Assembly (NCBI GenBank): GCA_947488845.1
Contig: CANLBM010000013.1
Location: 47,662 to 111,661 of the forward strand
DNA: 64,000 nt
Source of the DNA: an uncultured Sphingomonadaceae bacterium
GTDB lineage: Bacteria > Pseudomonadota > Alphaproteobacteria > Sphingomonadales > Sphingomonadaceae
Reading direction: 5' to 3'
The notes beneath the pieces are model-generated. The model made no database searches and was not told the DNA's origin. It saw nothing but the letters and a program-made list of their open reading frames with translations. Shown here piece by piece: positions 45,752 through 55,425 of the stretch. Position 1 is the first letter of the stretch, and the number at the start of each line of letters is the position of its first letter. The translations under genes and the position numbers were made by a program.

Positions 45752-46260
45752 TGCTCCTCTCTCAGTTTTGCAACGAGCATAGAATTTCCGGTCAGCGAGA
45801 TATCATAGTTCGACAAACAACAGCGCTCCATCGACAGATTGAATTACGGGTCGTAAGTGACTGCCATCGGCCGGTTGCAATCGTTTCAGTCGAAGGATTG
45901 CTGCCCACCGGTTTGCTGTCATGGGCGCTTTCGGGATGCGACAAATATTTGCATCGGGTGTTCGAAGATCAGCGAACAGACGTCAGCGGGAAATTCAATT
46001 CGAAAGCCCACCGCACCACTATAGCGCTTGACTTAATACCAAAAACACCTATGTTGCATCGCAGCAAAGGCGGCAATTGATATTGACCGTCTGGCGAGAG
46101 TTCTGCGTGAGAGATGACATGATCATCTCGAACCTATCGCCTTCATTGCTTCTTTCTTTCCGGCAGCCTGATCACGCGGGTCGTCTTAACAGACGGCGAA
46201 CACGCGTATAGCTTCCATGCTGTGCGCTGGAAACTTGCTGCTATTACAAGGTATAAAAAA
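45752..46260. other. long intergenic region before the DEAD-box helicase
   Basis: About 500 bases between the divergent propeller gene and the helicase. A plus-strand open frame at 45751-46080 lacks a ribosome site and recognisable content. The helicase may have a long leader here, which is common for cold-shock-type helicases, but no structure can be confirmed by eye. Confidence 0.4.
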
Positions 46261-47646
46261 TTGACTAAATTTTCTGATTTCGCATTGGCGGAACCTATTC
46301 AAAAACGCGTGGCCGAAGGCGGCTACACCACTCCATCCCCGATCCAGCAGCAAGCCATTCCCCCGGCGCTTGAAGGCAAAGACATTCTCGGTATTGCCCA
46401 AACCGGTACCGGCAAGACTGCGGCTTTTTCGCTGCCGTCAATCCATCATCTGCTGAACAACAAGAAACGCGCCGGCCGCTTTGAATGCCGGATGCTGGTG
46501 CTGGCACCAACCCGGGAACTCGCACGGCAGATCGCCGACAGCATGACCGGCTATTCCAAAGGGCTCGGCCTGTTCGTAACCTCTGCCTTTGGCGGCGTGC
46601 CGATCAACCGGCAGAAGCGTATCCTGGAACGCGGTGTCGACGTATTGGTCGCAACCCCCGGTCGTTTGCTTGATCTGATCGATCAGCGCTATCTGACTTT
46701 GTCCAAGGTCGAAATCCTCGTGCTCGACGAAGCCGACCAGATGCTGGATCTCGGCTTCATCGTTCCGCTCAAGAAAATCGTTCCGATGCTGCCAAAACAG
46801 CGCCAGAGCCTGTTCTTCTCGGCGACCATGCCGAAGACCATCTCACAGCTGGCCGACCAGTTCCTGACCAACCCGGTCCAGGTTTCGGTTGCGCCGCAAT
46901 CGACGACCGCCGAGCGGGTTGACCAGAAGGTCACCTATATCAATCAGGACGACAAGCAGCGCCTGCTGAAGGATTTCATCAACAATGAAAATCCTGATCA
47001 CATGCTGGTCTTCACCCAGACCAAACATGGCGCCGACAAGGTTGTGAAAAACCTGATGGCGGTCGGTATCCACTCCGCCGCGATCCACGGTAACAAGAGC
47101 CAGCCACAGCGCGAACGCGCTCTGGGTGACTTCAAGAAGGGCAAGATCAACATTCTTGTCGCCACCGATATTGCGGCGCGCGGCATCGATGTCGATGGCA
47201 TTACCCATGTCATCAATTTCGACATGCCCAATGTGTCCGAGCAATATGTCCACCGTATCGGCCGGACCGCACGGGCAGGCGCGAGTGGCATTTCCTACTC
47301 GCTGGTCGCTCCGGACGAGCGCCAGTTCCTGCGCGATGTCGTGAAACTGACCGGCGTCAAGCCAGACGTTATCGCATTGCCGGAAGGTTATGACGAACCA
47401 CCTCGCGAGGAAGTTGCTTCGCGTATCTATGGTCAGAAGCCGAAGAAATATGGCGCAACGCCAACCCGCAACGGACCGCCCAAGAACAAGCATAGCGCTC
47501 GCAAAGGTCGTCCAGGCGGCGGCGGTTCGGGTCGCGGTGGACCAGGTTCGAGTGCAAGTGCCGGTGCCAAGAGCGACGGACCGAAGCACTGGAACAATGG
47601 CGCGAAATCGTTCAAACGCCGGCAGGCGCGTAACGCCGACGCTTAA
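46261..47646 (+). CDS. rhlE: DEAD-box RNA helicase (RhlE-like)
   Basis: 461 residues from a TTG start with AAGG 9 bases upstream. All motifs are present: PIQQQAIPP (Q motif), AQTGTGKTAAF (I), PTRELARQ (Ia), VLDEADQMLD (II), SATMPK (III), TDIAARGIDVDG and HRIGRTARAG (VI). The tail is Lys/Gly/Arg/Ser-rich (about residues 395-461) as in RhlE, suited to RNA binding. A GTG at 46222 is a less likely start. It probably acts in ribosome assembly or mRNA remodelling. Confidence 0.92.
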   Translation: MTKFSDFALAEPIQKRVAEGGYTTPSPIQQQAIPPALEGKDILGIAQTGTGKTAAFSLPSIHHLLNNKKRAGRFECRMLVLAPTRELARQIADSMTGYSKGLGLFVTSAFGGVPINRQKRILERGVDVLVATPGRLLDLIDQRYLTLSKVEILVLDEADQMLDLGFIVPLKKIVPMLPKQRQSLFFSATMPKTISQLADQFLTNPVQVSVAPQSTTAERVDQKVTYINQDDKQRLLKDFINNENPDHMLVFTQTKHGADKVVKNLMAVGIHSAAIHGNKSQPQRERALGDFKKGKINILVATDIAARGIDVDGITHVINFDMPNVSEQYVHRIGRTARAGASGISYSLVAPDERQFLRDVVKLTGVKPDVIALPEGYDEPPREEVASRIYGQKPKKYGATPTRNGPPKNKHSARKGRPGGGGSGRGGPGSSASAGAKSDGPKHWNNGAKSFKRRQARNADA

Positions 47647-47650
47647 GCTT

Positions 47651-48817
47651 TCAAGAAATTAGCGCCTTGCTATCGGCAAGTGCGCTGATTTCCTCATCAT
47701 CCATATCCAGCCAATCCCGAAGCGCGGCGACATTATGTTCGCCGCGTTTTGCGGTTCTGGCGCTGCTGTCTATGCCGCTTTTCGATTTTGAGAAGCGATA
47801 GGGCGACTGGATCGTGCGGCGGGCATTGCCTGCATCATCCGTTACATCGACGACGACACCATTGGCCTTCACGCTGGGCTGTTCATAGACATCCGGCCCG
47901 AAGGGAAAGACTTCGCCCCAAGCGAGGTTGAGCCGGTCGAGAGCAGCGGTTAGCGCATCGAAACTGTCGTAGGACAGGATGTGCTTCTCCATCGCTTCAT
48001 TGCGCAGCCGCACCTTTGTGGGAATGTCTGCACCTTTCGGAGTGGGATCCTGCAGGCCGTCCTTTGTCGAAAACATGATCCACAGCCATTTCATATCGCC
48101 GGTAATCAATATCTGGCGGCCCTCTGGCGCCTCCCAGACCAGAGTTTCGGGTGCCTTGGGCCAGATATCATCGAGCGCGAAATGGGCATAGTCATCGGCG
48201 GAATGCAGTACGTTGACCATTGCGAGATCGATATGCTGGCCTTCGCCGCTATGGTCTAGCGTCCGCAAGGCTGACAATATCGCGATAATTCCGTGCAGAG
48301 AGCTGTAGCTATCGGCCATCGCAAACTGCATATCGGTCGGCTTGCCGCCGCTCATTTCCGCTTGCCGGGCGATAATTCCGCTTTCGGCATGCAGTACCGG
48401 TGCATAAGCTGCGCGCGCCCGTTCGGGGCTATTTTGACCGTAACCGGATATCGACAGCATCACCAGCCGGGGATTGACCTTTGACAGGTCGGTCCAGCCG
48501 ATGCCGAATTTGTCCATGACACCCGGCCTGAAATTCTCGACGACAATATCCGCCTCGGCAGCCAGCTTGTGGATCAGATCCCGCGCGCCTTCGGCTTTGA
48601 GGTCGACGCAGATATTCTTCTTGCCGATATTGAGCTGCAGATAATTGCCGCTGACCCCGCTGTCGCGTTTGGCGAGCTTGCGCGTCACATCGCCTTCGGG
48701 CGGCTCCACCTTGAGCACTTCCGCGCCGAGGTCGGAGAGCATGCGCGTGGCATAAGGCCCCGCCACGACGCGCGAAAAGTCGAGGACCTTGAGCCCCGCT
48801 AAAGGAAAATCTGCCAT
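47651..48817 (-). CDS. family III CoA-transferase (CaiB/BaiF type)
   Basis: 388 residues. The family III start (LAGLKVLDFSRVVAGPYATRMLSDLGAEVLKVEPPEGD) and the catalytic Asp region (FAMADSYSSLHGIIAILSAL) are present. It transfers CoA between acids; the substrate is not known. It lies 12 bases downstream of an aldehyde dehydrogenase gene and follows a CoA-ester lyase gene, so the three probably serve one acid-degradation route. Confidence 0.88.
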   Translation of the reverse strand: MADFPLAGLKVLDFSRVVAGPYATRMLSDLGAEVLKVEPPEGDVTRKLAKRDSGVSGNYLQLNIGKKNICVDLKAEGARDLIHKLAAEADIVVENFRPGVMDKFGIGWTDLSKVNPRLVMLSISGYGQNSPERARAAYAPVLHAESGIIARQAEMSGGKPTDMQFAMADSYSSLHGIIAILSALRTLDHSGEGQHIDLAMVNVLHSADDYAHFALDDIWPKAPETLVWEAPEGRQILITGDMKWLWIMFSTKDGLQDPTPKGADIPTKVRLRNEAMEKHILSYDSFDALTAALDRLNLAWGEVFPFGPDVYEQPSVKANGVVVDVTDDAGNARRTIQSPYRFSKSKSGIDSSARTAKRGEHNVAALRDWLDMDDEEISALADSKALIS

Positions 48818-48829
48818 TATTTCCTGACG

Positions 48830-50284
48830 TTAGAGTTTCATCTGCTGTTTCATAGTTTTTTCCGTACCCGCGCCATAAGGGGGAAGGAAACCAGCAATTT
48901 TGGCAATGTTGATTTTCGGCTGACGATAGACCGCCTTGGCGTGACTGAATTCCTTGAAGCCGTCGGGACCGGTATAGGCGCCCATGCCGGAGGGGCCGAC
49001 ACCGCCGAACGGAAGATCATGCTGGGCAATATGAAAGATCACGTCGTTGACGGTGACGCCGCCGGAAATCGTACGATCGAGAATGCTGCGCTTGTCATTC
49101 TCGCTGTCGCCAAAATAATAGAGCCCCAGCGGCCGGTCGTGATCGTTCACATAGTCGATCACTTCGTCGAGATTGCGATAGGTCTTGACCGGTAGCACCG
49201 GACCGAAAATCTCTTCCTGCATCACCCGCATATCGTCACTGACATTCTGCAATACGGTCAGCGGCATTTTGTTGCTGTTGGTGTTGGAGAAATCCTCGTC
49301 GCCAGGATTGACGATCGTCTGTTTCGCGCCTTTCGCGACAGCATCGTCGATCAGACCCTGAAGCCGTTCCTTGTGGCGGGCGTTGATCACCGACGTATAA
49401 TCGTCATTGGCGATCAATGTCGGATATTGCTCGGCGACGTTCGACTTGATGCCCTCGACAACCGCTTCTTCCTTGTCCTGCGGAACCAGCAGATAATCGG
49501 GTGCCAGACAGATCTGGCCGGCATTCATCATCTTGCCCATCGCAATCCGCTGGGTTGCCTTTTGCACATCGGCATCGGGGCCCACAATGGTTGGCGACTT
49601 GCCGCCCAGTTCAAGGGTTACCGGAGTCAGGTTCTTGGCTGCTGCTGCCATCACATGTTTGGCAATTTCTCCGCCGCCGGTGAAGATCAGATGATCCCAT
49701 GGAATTTCCGAGAAGGATTTTCCGGTTTCCGGACCGCCGGTGATGACGGTCATTTCTTCCGGTGCGAAATAATCGGCGACCAGCTTTTTGACCAGCTCGC
49801 CGGTCTCGGGGCAGAATTCTGAAAATTTGATGATCACCCGGTTGCCGGCACCAAAAGCTCCGATCGCCGGGTCAAAGGCGAGATTGATCGGGAAATTCCA
49901 GGGCGCGATAACACCGACGACGCCTTTGGGTTGGAATTCCACCTGGCCGCTGGCACCCAGCAGGCCGAGCGGGAAATCCATCTTGCGTTTCTCGGGCCGC
50001 ATCCATTTTTTCAGGTTTTTCTTATGATCCTTGGCATGGCCGACGATCGACATCAGATCGGTCATCACGGTCTGGACGCTGCTGCGATGGCCGAAATCAT
50101 TCGATACGGCCCGGCAAAGTGCGTCCTGATTTTCGATAATCATCTTGGCGGTGCGGTTGATCCGGTCCATCCGGGTTTCGTAGCTGACGGGCAATTCTGC
50201 GTGAAACGCATCGCGCTGTGCTTGAAAAAGCTTCATCATTTCGTCTTTGCTGACTTCGCCTGCTGCTGCTTCCAATGCTTCCAT
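48830..50284 (-). CDS. aldehyde dehydrogenase, coniferyl-aldehyde type
   Basis: 484 residues of the ALDH superfamily, with WNFPINLAFDPAIGAFGAGN, catalytic Glu in TLELGGKSP and catalytic Cys in NAGQICLAPDYLLVP. The LAPDY context is typical of coniferyl aldehyde dehydrogenases (CalB) and related long-chain aldehyde enzymes. It should make an acid using NAD(P)+. The real substrate is unknown. GGAG precedes the ATG. Confidence 0.87.
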   Translation of the reverse strand: MEALEAAAGEVSKDEMMKLFQAQRDAFHAELPVSYETRMDRINRTAKMIIENQDALCRAVSNDFGHRSSVQTVMTDLMSIVGHAKDHKKNLKKWMRPEKRKMDFPLGLLGASGQVEFQPKGVVGVIAPWNFPINLAFDPAIGAFGAGNRVIIKFSEFCPETGELVKKLVADYFAPEEMTVITGGPETGKSFSEIPWDHLIFTGGGEIAKHVMAAAAKNLTPVTLELGGKSPTIVGPDADVQKATQRIAMGKMMNAGQICLAPDYLLVPQDKEEAVVEGIKSNVAEQYPTLIANDDYTSVINARHKERLQGLIDDAVAKGAKQTIVNPGDEDFSNTNSNKMPLTVLQNVSDDMRVMQEEIFGPVLPVKTYRNLDEVIDYVNDHDRPLGLYYFGDSENDKRSILDRTISGGVTVNDVIFHIAQHDLPFGGVGPSGMGAYTGPDGFKEFSHAKAVYRQPKINIAKIAGFLPPYGAGTEKTMKQQMKL

Positions 50285-50381
50285 ATCTGCTCTCCAAAGG
50301 GCAGGGCTTCAATGCCCCGTCGATGTCCATTTCAATTGAACACTTAAACTTTTTTTCGACGGCTTGTCGAGAGCGAACCGT

Positions 50382-51260
50382 CTATTTTGCCAGCGAGTCG
50401 ATTGCCGCCGCGGTCTCTACCAGCTGCTTTGCCTGTTTGAGGTGCAGCAGTTCGGTCATCCTGCCTTCGACGACGATCACGCCTTTGCCGGCGTTGACGG
50501 GGTCTTTGAAAGCCGCGATTATCGCTTCGGCCTCGGCAATGGCCTCCGCATCTGGAGCAAAGACCCGGTTGGCTGTCTCGATCTGCACAGGATGGATCAG
50601 CGACTTGCCGTCAAAACCAAGCTTTCTGGCTTCCAGACATTCCTTTTCCAGGCCCTCGGGATCGTTGAAGTCATTGTAGACGCTGTCGATGATGTCGAGA
50701 CCATAAGCCCGCGCGGCGATGACCGATTGGGTCATGACCGGACCAAATATCGAGCGGTCATGCAAAGCCCGCATTTCTTTCGCCAGATCATTGAAGCCCA
50801 TGACAAAGCATGTCAGCCGGGTGTTCGGGCCAAGCGCCGCAATTTCTCCCAGATTCAATATTGCCTGCGGCATCTCGATCATGGCCCATAAACTGGTGTT
50901 GAGGCCTGTGCCCAGTTCGTCAATCGAATGGCTGATCTGGATAATGTCATCCACGCTCAATATTTTGGGCACCAAGATGGCATCGGCCTGGCTAAGGCAG
51001 GCTTGTTCGAGATCTTTGGCGAACCATGGCGTGTCCATTGCATTGATCCGCACGACCAGTTCGCGGTTACCATAATCGCCGGACTGCAAGGCAGCACAAG
51101 CCCGCTCCCGGGCCGCTTCCTTGGCATCCGGAGCCACCGCATCCTCCAGATCGAAAATAATTGTGTCGGCGGCCAGGGTTCTTGCCTTTTCCAGCGCCCG
51201 TTCGTTGGAGGCGGGCATGTAGAGGCAGGATCGGCGAGGGCGGAATTTTGTCTGTGTCAT
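50382..51260 (-). CDS. HpcH/HpaI-type CoA-ester lyase (CitE-like)
   Basis: 292 residues. The TIM-barrel CitE family is shown by RSCLYMPASNERALEKARTLAADTIIFDLEDAVAPDAK, the metal Glu in LWAMIEMPQAI, and CLEARKLGFDGKSLIHPVQIETAN. Relatives cleave malyl-, citramalyl- or beta-methylmalyl-CoA. It is the first gene of the operon with the aldehyde dehydrogenase (97 bases on) and the CoA-transferase, which fits a CoA-activated acid pathway. Confidence 0.87.
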   Translation of the reverse strand: MTQTKFRPRRSCLYMPASNERALEKARTLAADTIIFDLEDAVAPDAKEAARERACAALQSGDYGNRELVVRINAMDTPWFAKDLEQACLSQADAILVPKILSVDDIIQISHSIDELGTGLNTSLWAMIEMPQAILNLGEIAALGPNTRLTCFVMGFNDLAKEMRALHDRSIFGPVMTQSVIAARAYGLDIIDSVYNDFNDPEGLEKECLEARKLGFDGKSLIHPVQIETANRVFAPDAEAIAEAEAIIAAFKDPVNAGKGVIVVEGRMTELLHLKQAKQLVETAAAIDSLAK

Positions 51261-51449
51261 GTTGTTCTCTTAGCATTGCAACGCGCGCTCACAAGTATTC
51301 CTGAACCGTTGGCGTCAATAGATTTGACGCTGCGTTGGTAACGGTGATGAAGCATACTCTCTTAAGAAATTTTCAATAACCTGCTGTTAACCATATATCC
51401 CCGCTCGGTGGAGCTTCCAATTTTGCATGATCTTCGTGGAGTAAATTAC

Positions 51450-52721
51450 GTGAAGCTATCAACGATCGACGACGCCAAAATGTCAAGCAGCGTTAATGGT
51501 CTGGCTGTTTTCGGCCTTCTCGGTTTGTTGCCCATTGCTGCAGTCCTTATCCCTTGGGATTTTGGGCCGGTGGAAAATCAATATCGTCAACTTATGGCGG
51601 GGCATTCCTTGTCCACTATTATGATTGAACTTTTGATATTCATTGTCTTCTTTAAAAACGAGAAATTGCTGACCGATTTTGCCAAAAATGCGAGCCGGAC
51701 TGACAAAATCGTTGGTGCGATTTTTTTCTCTGCGCTTTTATATTCATTTCTCTTCGTTTCTTTTTCGAAAATGTTGTTTGCCCTCGGTTTTCTAGTGCTT
51801 TTGATACACTTGCTTTTCAGCGTCAGTCTTTTTAAAAATATGAAATATGTAAATGGGCAGACGCAACAATATTTTTGGGTATTCCTAGGCGTTTCAGTAA
51901 TTGGATATACTGCGCTCTGGGCGCTTGATTTTCTGGTCTATCCACCTACGCAAATAGACTGGATTGATCGGGTACCAGGCGTAACTAATGTTCGATGGGC
52001 GGGTTTTTTCTGGCTGTCTATTTTCGCTGCAGGATTTGCGCTAGCCAAAGGTTCAGGAAGTAAGTATTTTTTTCTAGCAATATTATTCGGTGCATTCGGC
52101 TTAACGATGACTCTCTGGACCGGAACAAGAGGATCATTATTGGCGATTGCTTTCGGCGCGTTATGCGCTCTGATTATATCGTCGACATATCGGAAGTTTG
52201 TAGTTGGATATTGTCTGATTAGTGCTGCCATTGCAATTCTATTAAATATCTATGCTCCTGTGCCTCATGAAGCCTATGGTATGGATCGGATTATTTCCAG
52301 AATAGAGTCGAATGAAATCATGGAGCGCGGCGGGAGCGGTCGGACGCAACTTTGGAAGCAGACCGCGGAGATCGCTAGAAATCATCCGCTTGTTGGTCAT
52401 GGAATCGATCAGTTTCAAAAGATGGGGCCAATGGAAACAATCGGTTTTAAGGGTCCCCATGGACTGCCGTTACAGCTTTTGTTTTCCGTGGGCATCGTAG
52501 GCGTATTAACCTTCATTTACGGAATATGGCGATTCTTCCGAATATTTCGATTAGAGGTGCAAAGTCCACATCAACTGGCAGCAGTAGTGTTCTTTAGTGG
52601 GGGCTGTTTATATTCAGTCTACGACAATTTCGCATATTACCCCTATCCGGTTGCGATATTTACGATTTCAGCTTTTATGCTGTTCAAACGACGTGTCACA
52701 AATGTCCCACTGATTATCTGA
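51450..52721 (+). CDS. O-antigen ligase family membrane protein
   Basis: 423 residues from a GTG at 51450 with GGAG 9 bases upstream. About ten hydrophobic segments surround a large loop with GSGRTQLWKQTAEIARNHPLVGHGIDQFQKMG, the Wzy_C/WaaL-type periplasmic loop motif (RxxxW, G-G-I). It ligates polysaccharide to lipid A core or polymerises it. It leads a group of sugar-nucleotide genes. Upstream GTG at 51408 is less likely. Its coding has lower GC than neighbours, a common sign in surface-polysaccharide genes. Confidence 0.82.
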   Translation: MKLSTIDDAKMSSSVNGLAVFGLLGLLPIAAVLIPWDFGPVENQYRQLMAGHSLSTIMIELLIFIVFFKNEKLLTDFAKNASRTDKIVGAIFFSALLYSFLFVSFSKMLFALGFLVLLIHLLFSVSLFKNMKYVNGQTQQYFWVFLGVSVIGYTALWALDFLVYPPTQIDWIDRVPGVTNVRWAGFFWLSIFAAGFALAKGSGSKYFFLAILFGAFGLTMTLWTGTRGSLLAIAFGALCALIISSTYRKFVVGYCLISAAIAILLNIYAPVPHEAYGMDRIISRIESNEIMERGGSGRTQLWKQTAEIARNHPLVGHGIDQFQKMGPMETIGFKGPHGLPLQLLFSVGIVGVLTFIYGIWRFFRIFRLEVQSPHQLAAVVFFSGGCLYSVYDNFAYYPYPVAIFTISAFMLFKRRVTNVPLII

Positions 52722-53157
52722 ACTGGGCGCTTGAAAGGTATGCCTTGTCGACGATGGTTTGCTCTTGCTCTTTTTAGAGATAGTGATCCCGCAGAAAGAG
52801 ATTGGTTGGTTTACCTCAGTCTGGGTTATTGATGTCGCTTCCGTTGCATCTCACATGCCGTCTTGCCTGCTCACTCGCGGAGAGAAACTGCAGTTGATTG
52901 GGCGGTTGTAAAACATCGATTAGCAATTGAGCCGAGAATCCTGCGATTGAGCTCTTCCATCCGGGGGCCAATATTCTAGCTATTTTTGCCAGAGTAGACA
53001 TGACGGATGGGAATTCATCAAAGCTGATTGCGATTTGGGTTTTTAGAAAGACCGTACCGTCATTCCGGTTGCTTATTTGATTGTGCCTGAAACATTAAGT
53101 AGATAGCCGCTCAAAAAGGCATTGACCCTTGCTTCCGGCTAGACCAGTTGGATTTCC
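52722..53157. other. intergenic region after the O-antigen ligase gene
   Basis: About 436 bases with no gene I can support. A 61-codon minus-strand frame (52816-53001) has no ribosome site and shows no recognisable protein features. No terminator or promoter is clear. Confidence 0.5.
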
Positions 53158-53505
53158 ATGCAATGGATTGAACTTAAACAATGGATGGAATTGTCAACCG
53201 GACTGGATCGTGACTCCCTGCACATATATGCAGGTGTCGGGGTTCAATTGACCGCCGCATTATTCTGCCGACGATCACTTGGGAGCCCCATCCCCTGGCT
53301 GCTTGTTGGAGTGGTTGCTTTGACCAATGAATATTACGATTATAACAGTTTCCCGGAAGCCTCGCATATTAGCCAAGAAATTTATGACGAGGCGATCAGG
53401 GATATTTGGAATACGCTTTTGTTACCATCGGCACTCTTGCTGATTGCAAGATTTTGGCCGCGTTGGCTGACCGGAAAGACTGGCATTAATCAGAAAACTG
53501 ATTAA
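53158..53505 (+). CDS. small membrane protein, hypothetical
   Basis: 115 residues with two hydrophobic segments (YAGVGVQLTAALFC / PIPWLLVGVVALTNEYYDY and TLLLPSALLLIARFWP). It looks like a small integral membrane protein with a central loop (SFPEASHISQEIYDEAIRDIWN). No family recognised. It ends 22 bases from the convergent manC. Confidence 0.6.
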   Translation: MQWIELKQWMELSTGLDRDSLHIYAGVGVQLTAALFCRRSLGSPIPWLLVGVVALTNEYYDYNSFPEASHISQEIYDEAIRDIWNTLLLPSALLLIARFWPRWLTGKTGINQKTD

Positions 53506-53527
53506 TCGAAGAGCGGGTGCCCTCAAC

Positions 53528-54595
53528 CTAGCCCTTTTCCTCAAGCTTCTGTGCTATTTTTTTTACATCCTGAGATTGCCCGCGGGGTAAAATCAAGACC
53601 TTGTTTCCATGGGTTACAATAATCAGGTTTTCTACGCCCAGAATAGCAATTTCTAGATCGTGACTGTGGATCAGATTGTTGCTTGAACCAATTGTTTCGG
53701 CCCTTCCGAATATGACATTCGAGTTCGAATCCTTGTCGCATATATCGAATAGAGAATCCCAACTTCCGACATCTGACCATCCAGGGTTGACGGGGGTGAC
53801 CGCGATTTTTTCGGCTCGTTCCATTATCGCATAGTCAATGGAATCCGAAGGCGCCAAGGAAAATGCATCCACGTCGGGGTAGCATATCTCGTTCTCCGTC
53901 CGTTTGCCGCCCATTGCCGATCTGCAAGCCTTGAGCATTTCGGGGGACTGTTCTTCCATGGCGGCCAGATAGGTGTCTGCCCGAAACAGGAATATTCCAG
54001 CATTCCAGAAATAACCGCCATCCGTGAGCATTGTCTCCGCTTTTTCCTGATTGGGTTTCTCGACAAATCTTTTTGCGGCCAGACTTCTGGTGCTTCCGAC
54101 GATCTTGTCGCCCTGCTGAATATATCCATAACCCGTTGCCGGTTCGGTGGGCTCGATGCCAAATGTCACTAACCAGCGGGCTTGCGCGACCGAAATTGAA
54201 TCCAGCACAGCCTTTTGAAAGGCCGGGACATTTTTGATGATATGATCGCTCGGCATTACCAGCAGTAAATCGGTCGGATTCTCGGCGGCAAGTGCGGCAA
54301 GCGCAATCGCGGGCGCGGTATTGCGAGCACATGGCTCCAATATGACAGTGCTGGGCGGCGCGCCTATCTCCTGCATCTGTTCCTGTATGATATCAGCATG
54401 GCCGGACGCGCCGACAATGATCGGCTTCCGGAAAATCCGGTCGTCCGCGCAACGCTGAAACGTTAGCTGAAACATACTAAGTGGACCAAGTAGGTTCAGG
54501 AATTGCTTGGGTTTTTCTTGAGTCGAGAGGGGCCATAACCGGGTTCCGGAACCACCGGACAATATGACAGGTGTAATGAGTGTTGTTTGCGGCAT
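53528..54595 (-). CDS. manC: mannose-1-phosphate guanylyltransferase
   Basis: 355 residues. The nucleotidyltransferase motif GGSGTRLWPLS, the metal/substrate motif MPSDHII and FVEKPNQEKAETM-type lysine, and the WNAGIFLF and SIDYAIMER stretches are all present. It makes GDP-mannose from mannose-1-phosphate and GTP. The C-terminal isomerase domain of bifunctional ManC enzymes is missing; that role is in the next gene. The two stop/start are 10 bases apart. Confidence 0.93.
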   Translation of the reverse strand: MPQTTLITPVILSGGSGTRLWPLSTQEKPKQFLNLLGPLSMFQLTFQRCADDRIFRKPIIVGASGHADIIQEQMQEIGAPPSTVILEPCARNTAPAIALAALAAENPTDLLLVMPSDHIIKNVPAFQKAVLDSISVAQARWLVTFGIEPTEPATGYGYIQQGDKIVGSTRSLAAKRFVEKPNQEKAETMLTDGGYFWNAGIFLFRADTYLAAMEEQSPEMLKACRSAMGGKRTENEICYPDVDAFSLAPSDSIDYAIMERAEKIAVTPVNPGWSDVGSWDSLFDICDKDSNSNVIFGRAETIGSSNNLIHSHDLEIAILGVENLIIVTHGNKVLILPRGQSQDVKKIAQKLEEKG

Positions 54596-54605
54596 GATCA
54601 GGATC

Positions 54606-55409
54606 TCACGGCACTATGCAGGCGACTAGCGATTTTTTATTCTTGGAGAAATCTATATCAGACAATTGCGGGCATATACCACATTCGCCAGCCCTGATCA
54701 GTTTTCCGCGAACATTGATCGATCCTTCCAAAGGGATGACCTGCCATTCCTTGGCCGCAATCTGCGACAATAGTTGATCGACCGTACCGACAATCTGAAA
54801 TAATTCAAATGCGGAACCGGTTGGGATTCGGAACGATTCATTTGTTGGAATCTCCGGATTATATTTCGCGTCATACGGTGACAGCTTGATTGCAGCCATC
54901 GCTTCCTCGAGGTGAAGCTCGCGCGGACGCCCGTAGTCGTAAATGCGATAAGTTACGTCGACGTTTTGCTGAACTTCCACCAATGAAATGCCGGGACCAA
55001 TCGCATGGATCGTTCCCGGCGGTACATAAAAGAAGTCACCTTTTTGGGCCGGCTTCCATTCAATGAGCTGCTCTATCTCTCCCAATATTGCGGCGGTTCT
55101 CAGCTTGGTGGCGCTGACGGGCTTTTTTAAACCTAGGCCCAATACGGCGCCTGGCTTTGCATCCAATATATACCAGCATTCTGCTTTGCCGTGCGGTAAG
55201 CCGAGCCGGCGCGCCTGCCGGTCGTTGGGATGCACCTGAATCGATAGCTTCTCACTGGTGAAAAGATATTTGGTCATGAGTTGAAGCGTGATAGCTTTCG
55301 GAGCTTCAAACCAGACTTCTCCGATTTTCTTTCCATTTGCGGCACCAAAAATATCAGGCAACACTTCCTGACCCCAAGGTTTTTCAACGAGTTTCCGTTT
55401 TAGTTTCAT
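54606..55409 (-). CDS. manA: class I mannose-6-phosphate isomerase
   Basis: 267 residues. Zinc-binding motifs QVHPNDRQARRLGLPHGKAECWYIL and GDFFYVPPGTIHAIGPGISLVEVQQN mark the class I fold. It interconverts fructose-6-phosphate and mannose-6-phosphate to feed ManC next door. A phosphomannomutase gene is not in the window. The fold continues past 250, so it is shorter than eukaryotic PMIs, as usual for bacterial short forms. Confidence 0.9.
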   Translation of the reverse strand: MKLKRKLVEKPWGQEVLPDIFGAANGKKIGEVWFEAPKAITLQLMTKYLFTSEKLSIQVHPNDRQARRLGLPHGKAECWYILDAKPGAVLGLGLKKPVSATKLRTAAILGEIEQLIEWKPAQKGDFFYVPPGTIHAIGPGISLVEVQQNVDVTYRIYDYGRPRELHLEEAMAAIKLSPYDAKYNPEIPTNESFRIPTGSAFELFQIVGTVDQLLSQIAAKEWQVIPLEGSINVRGKLIRAGECGICPQLSDIDFSKNKKSLVACIVP

Positions 55410-55425
55410 GACCTGATATCAAAGC

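Noticed and set aside
52816..53001. Minus-strand 61-codon open frame
   Set aside because: No ribosome site and no recognisable protein features.
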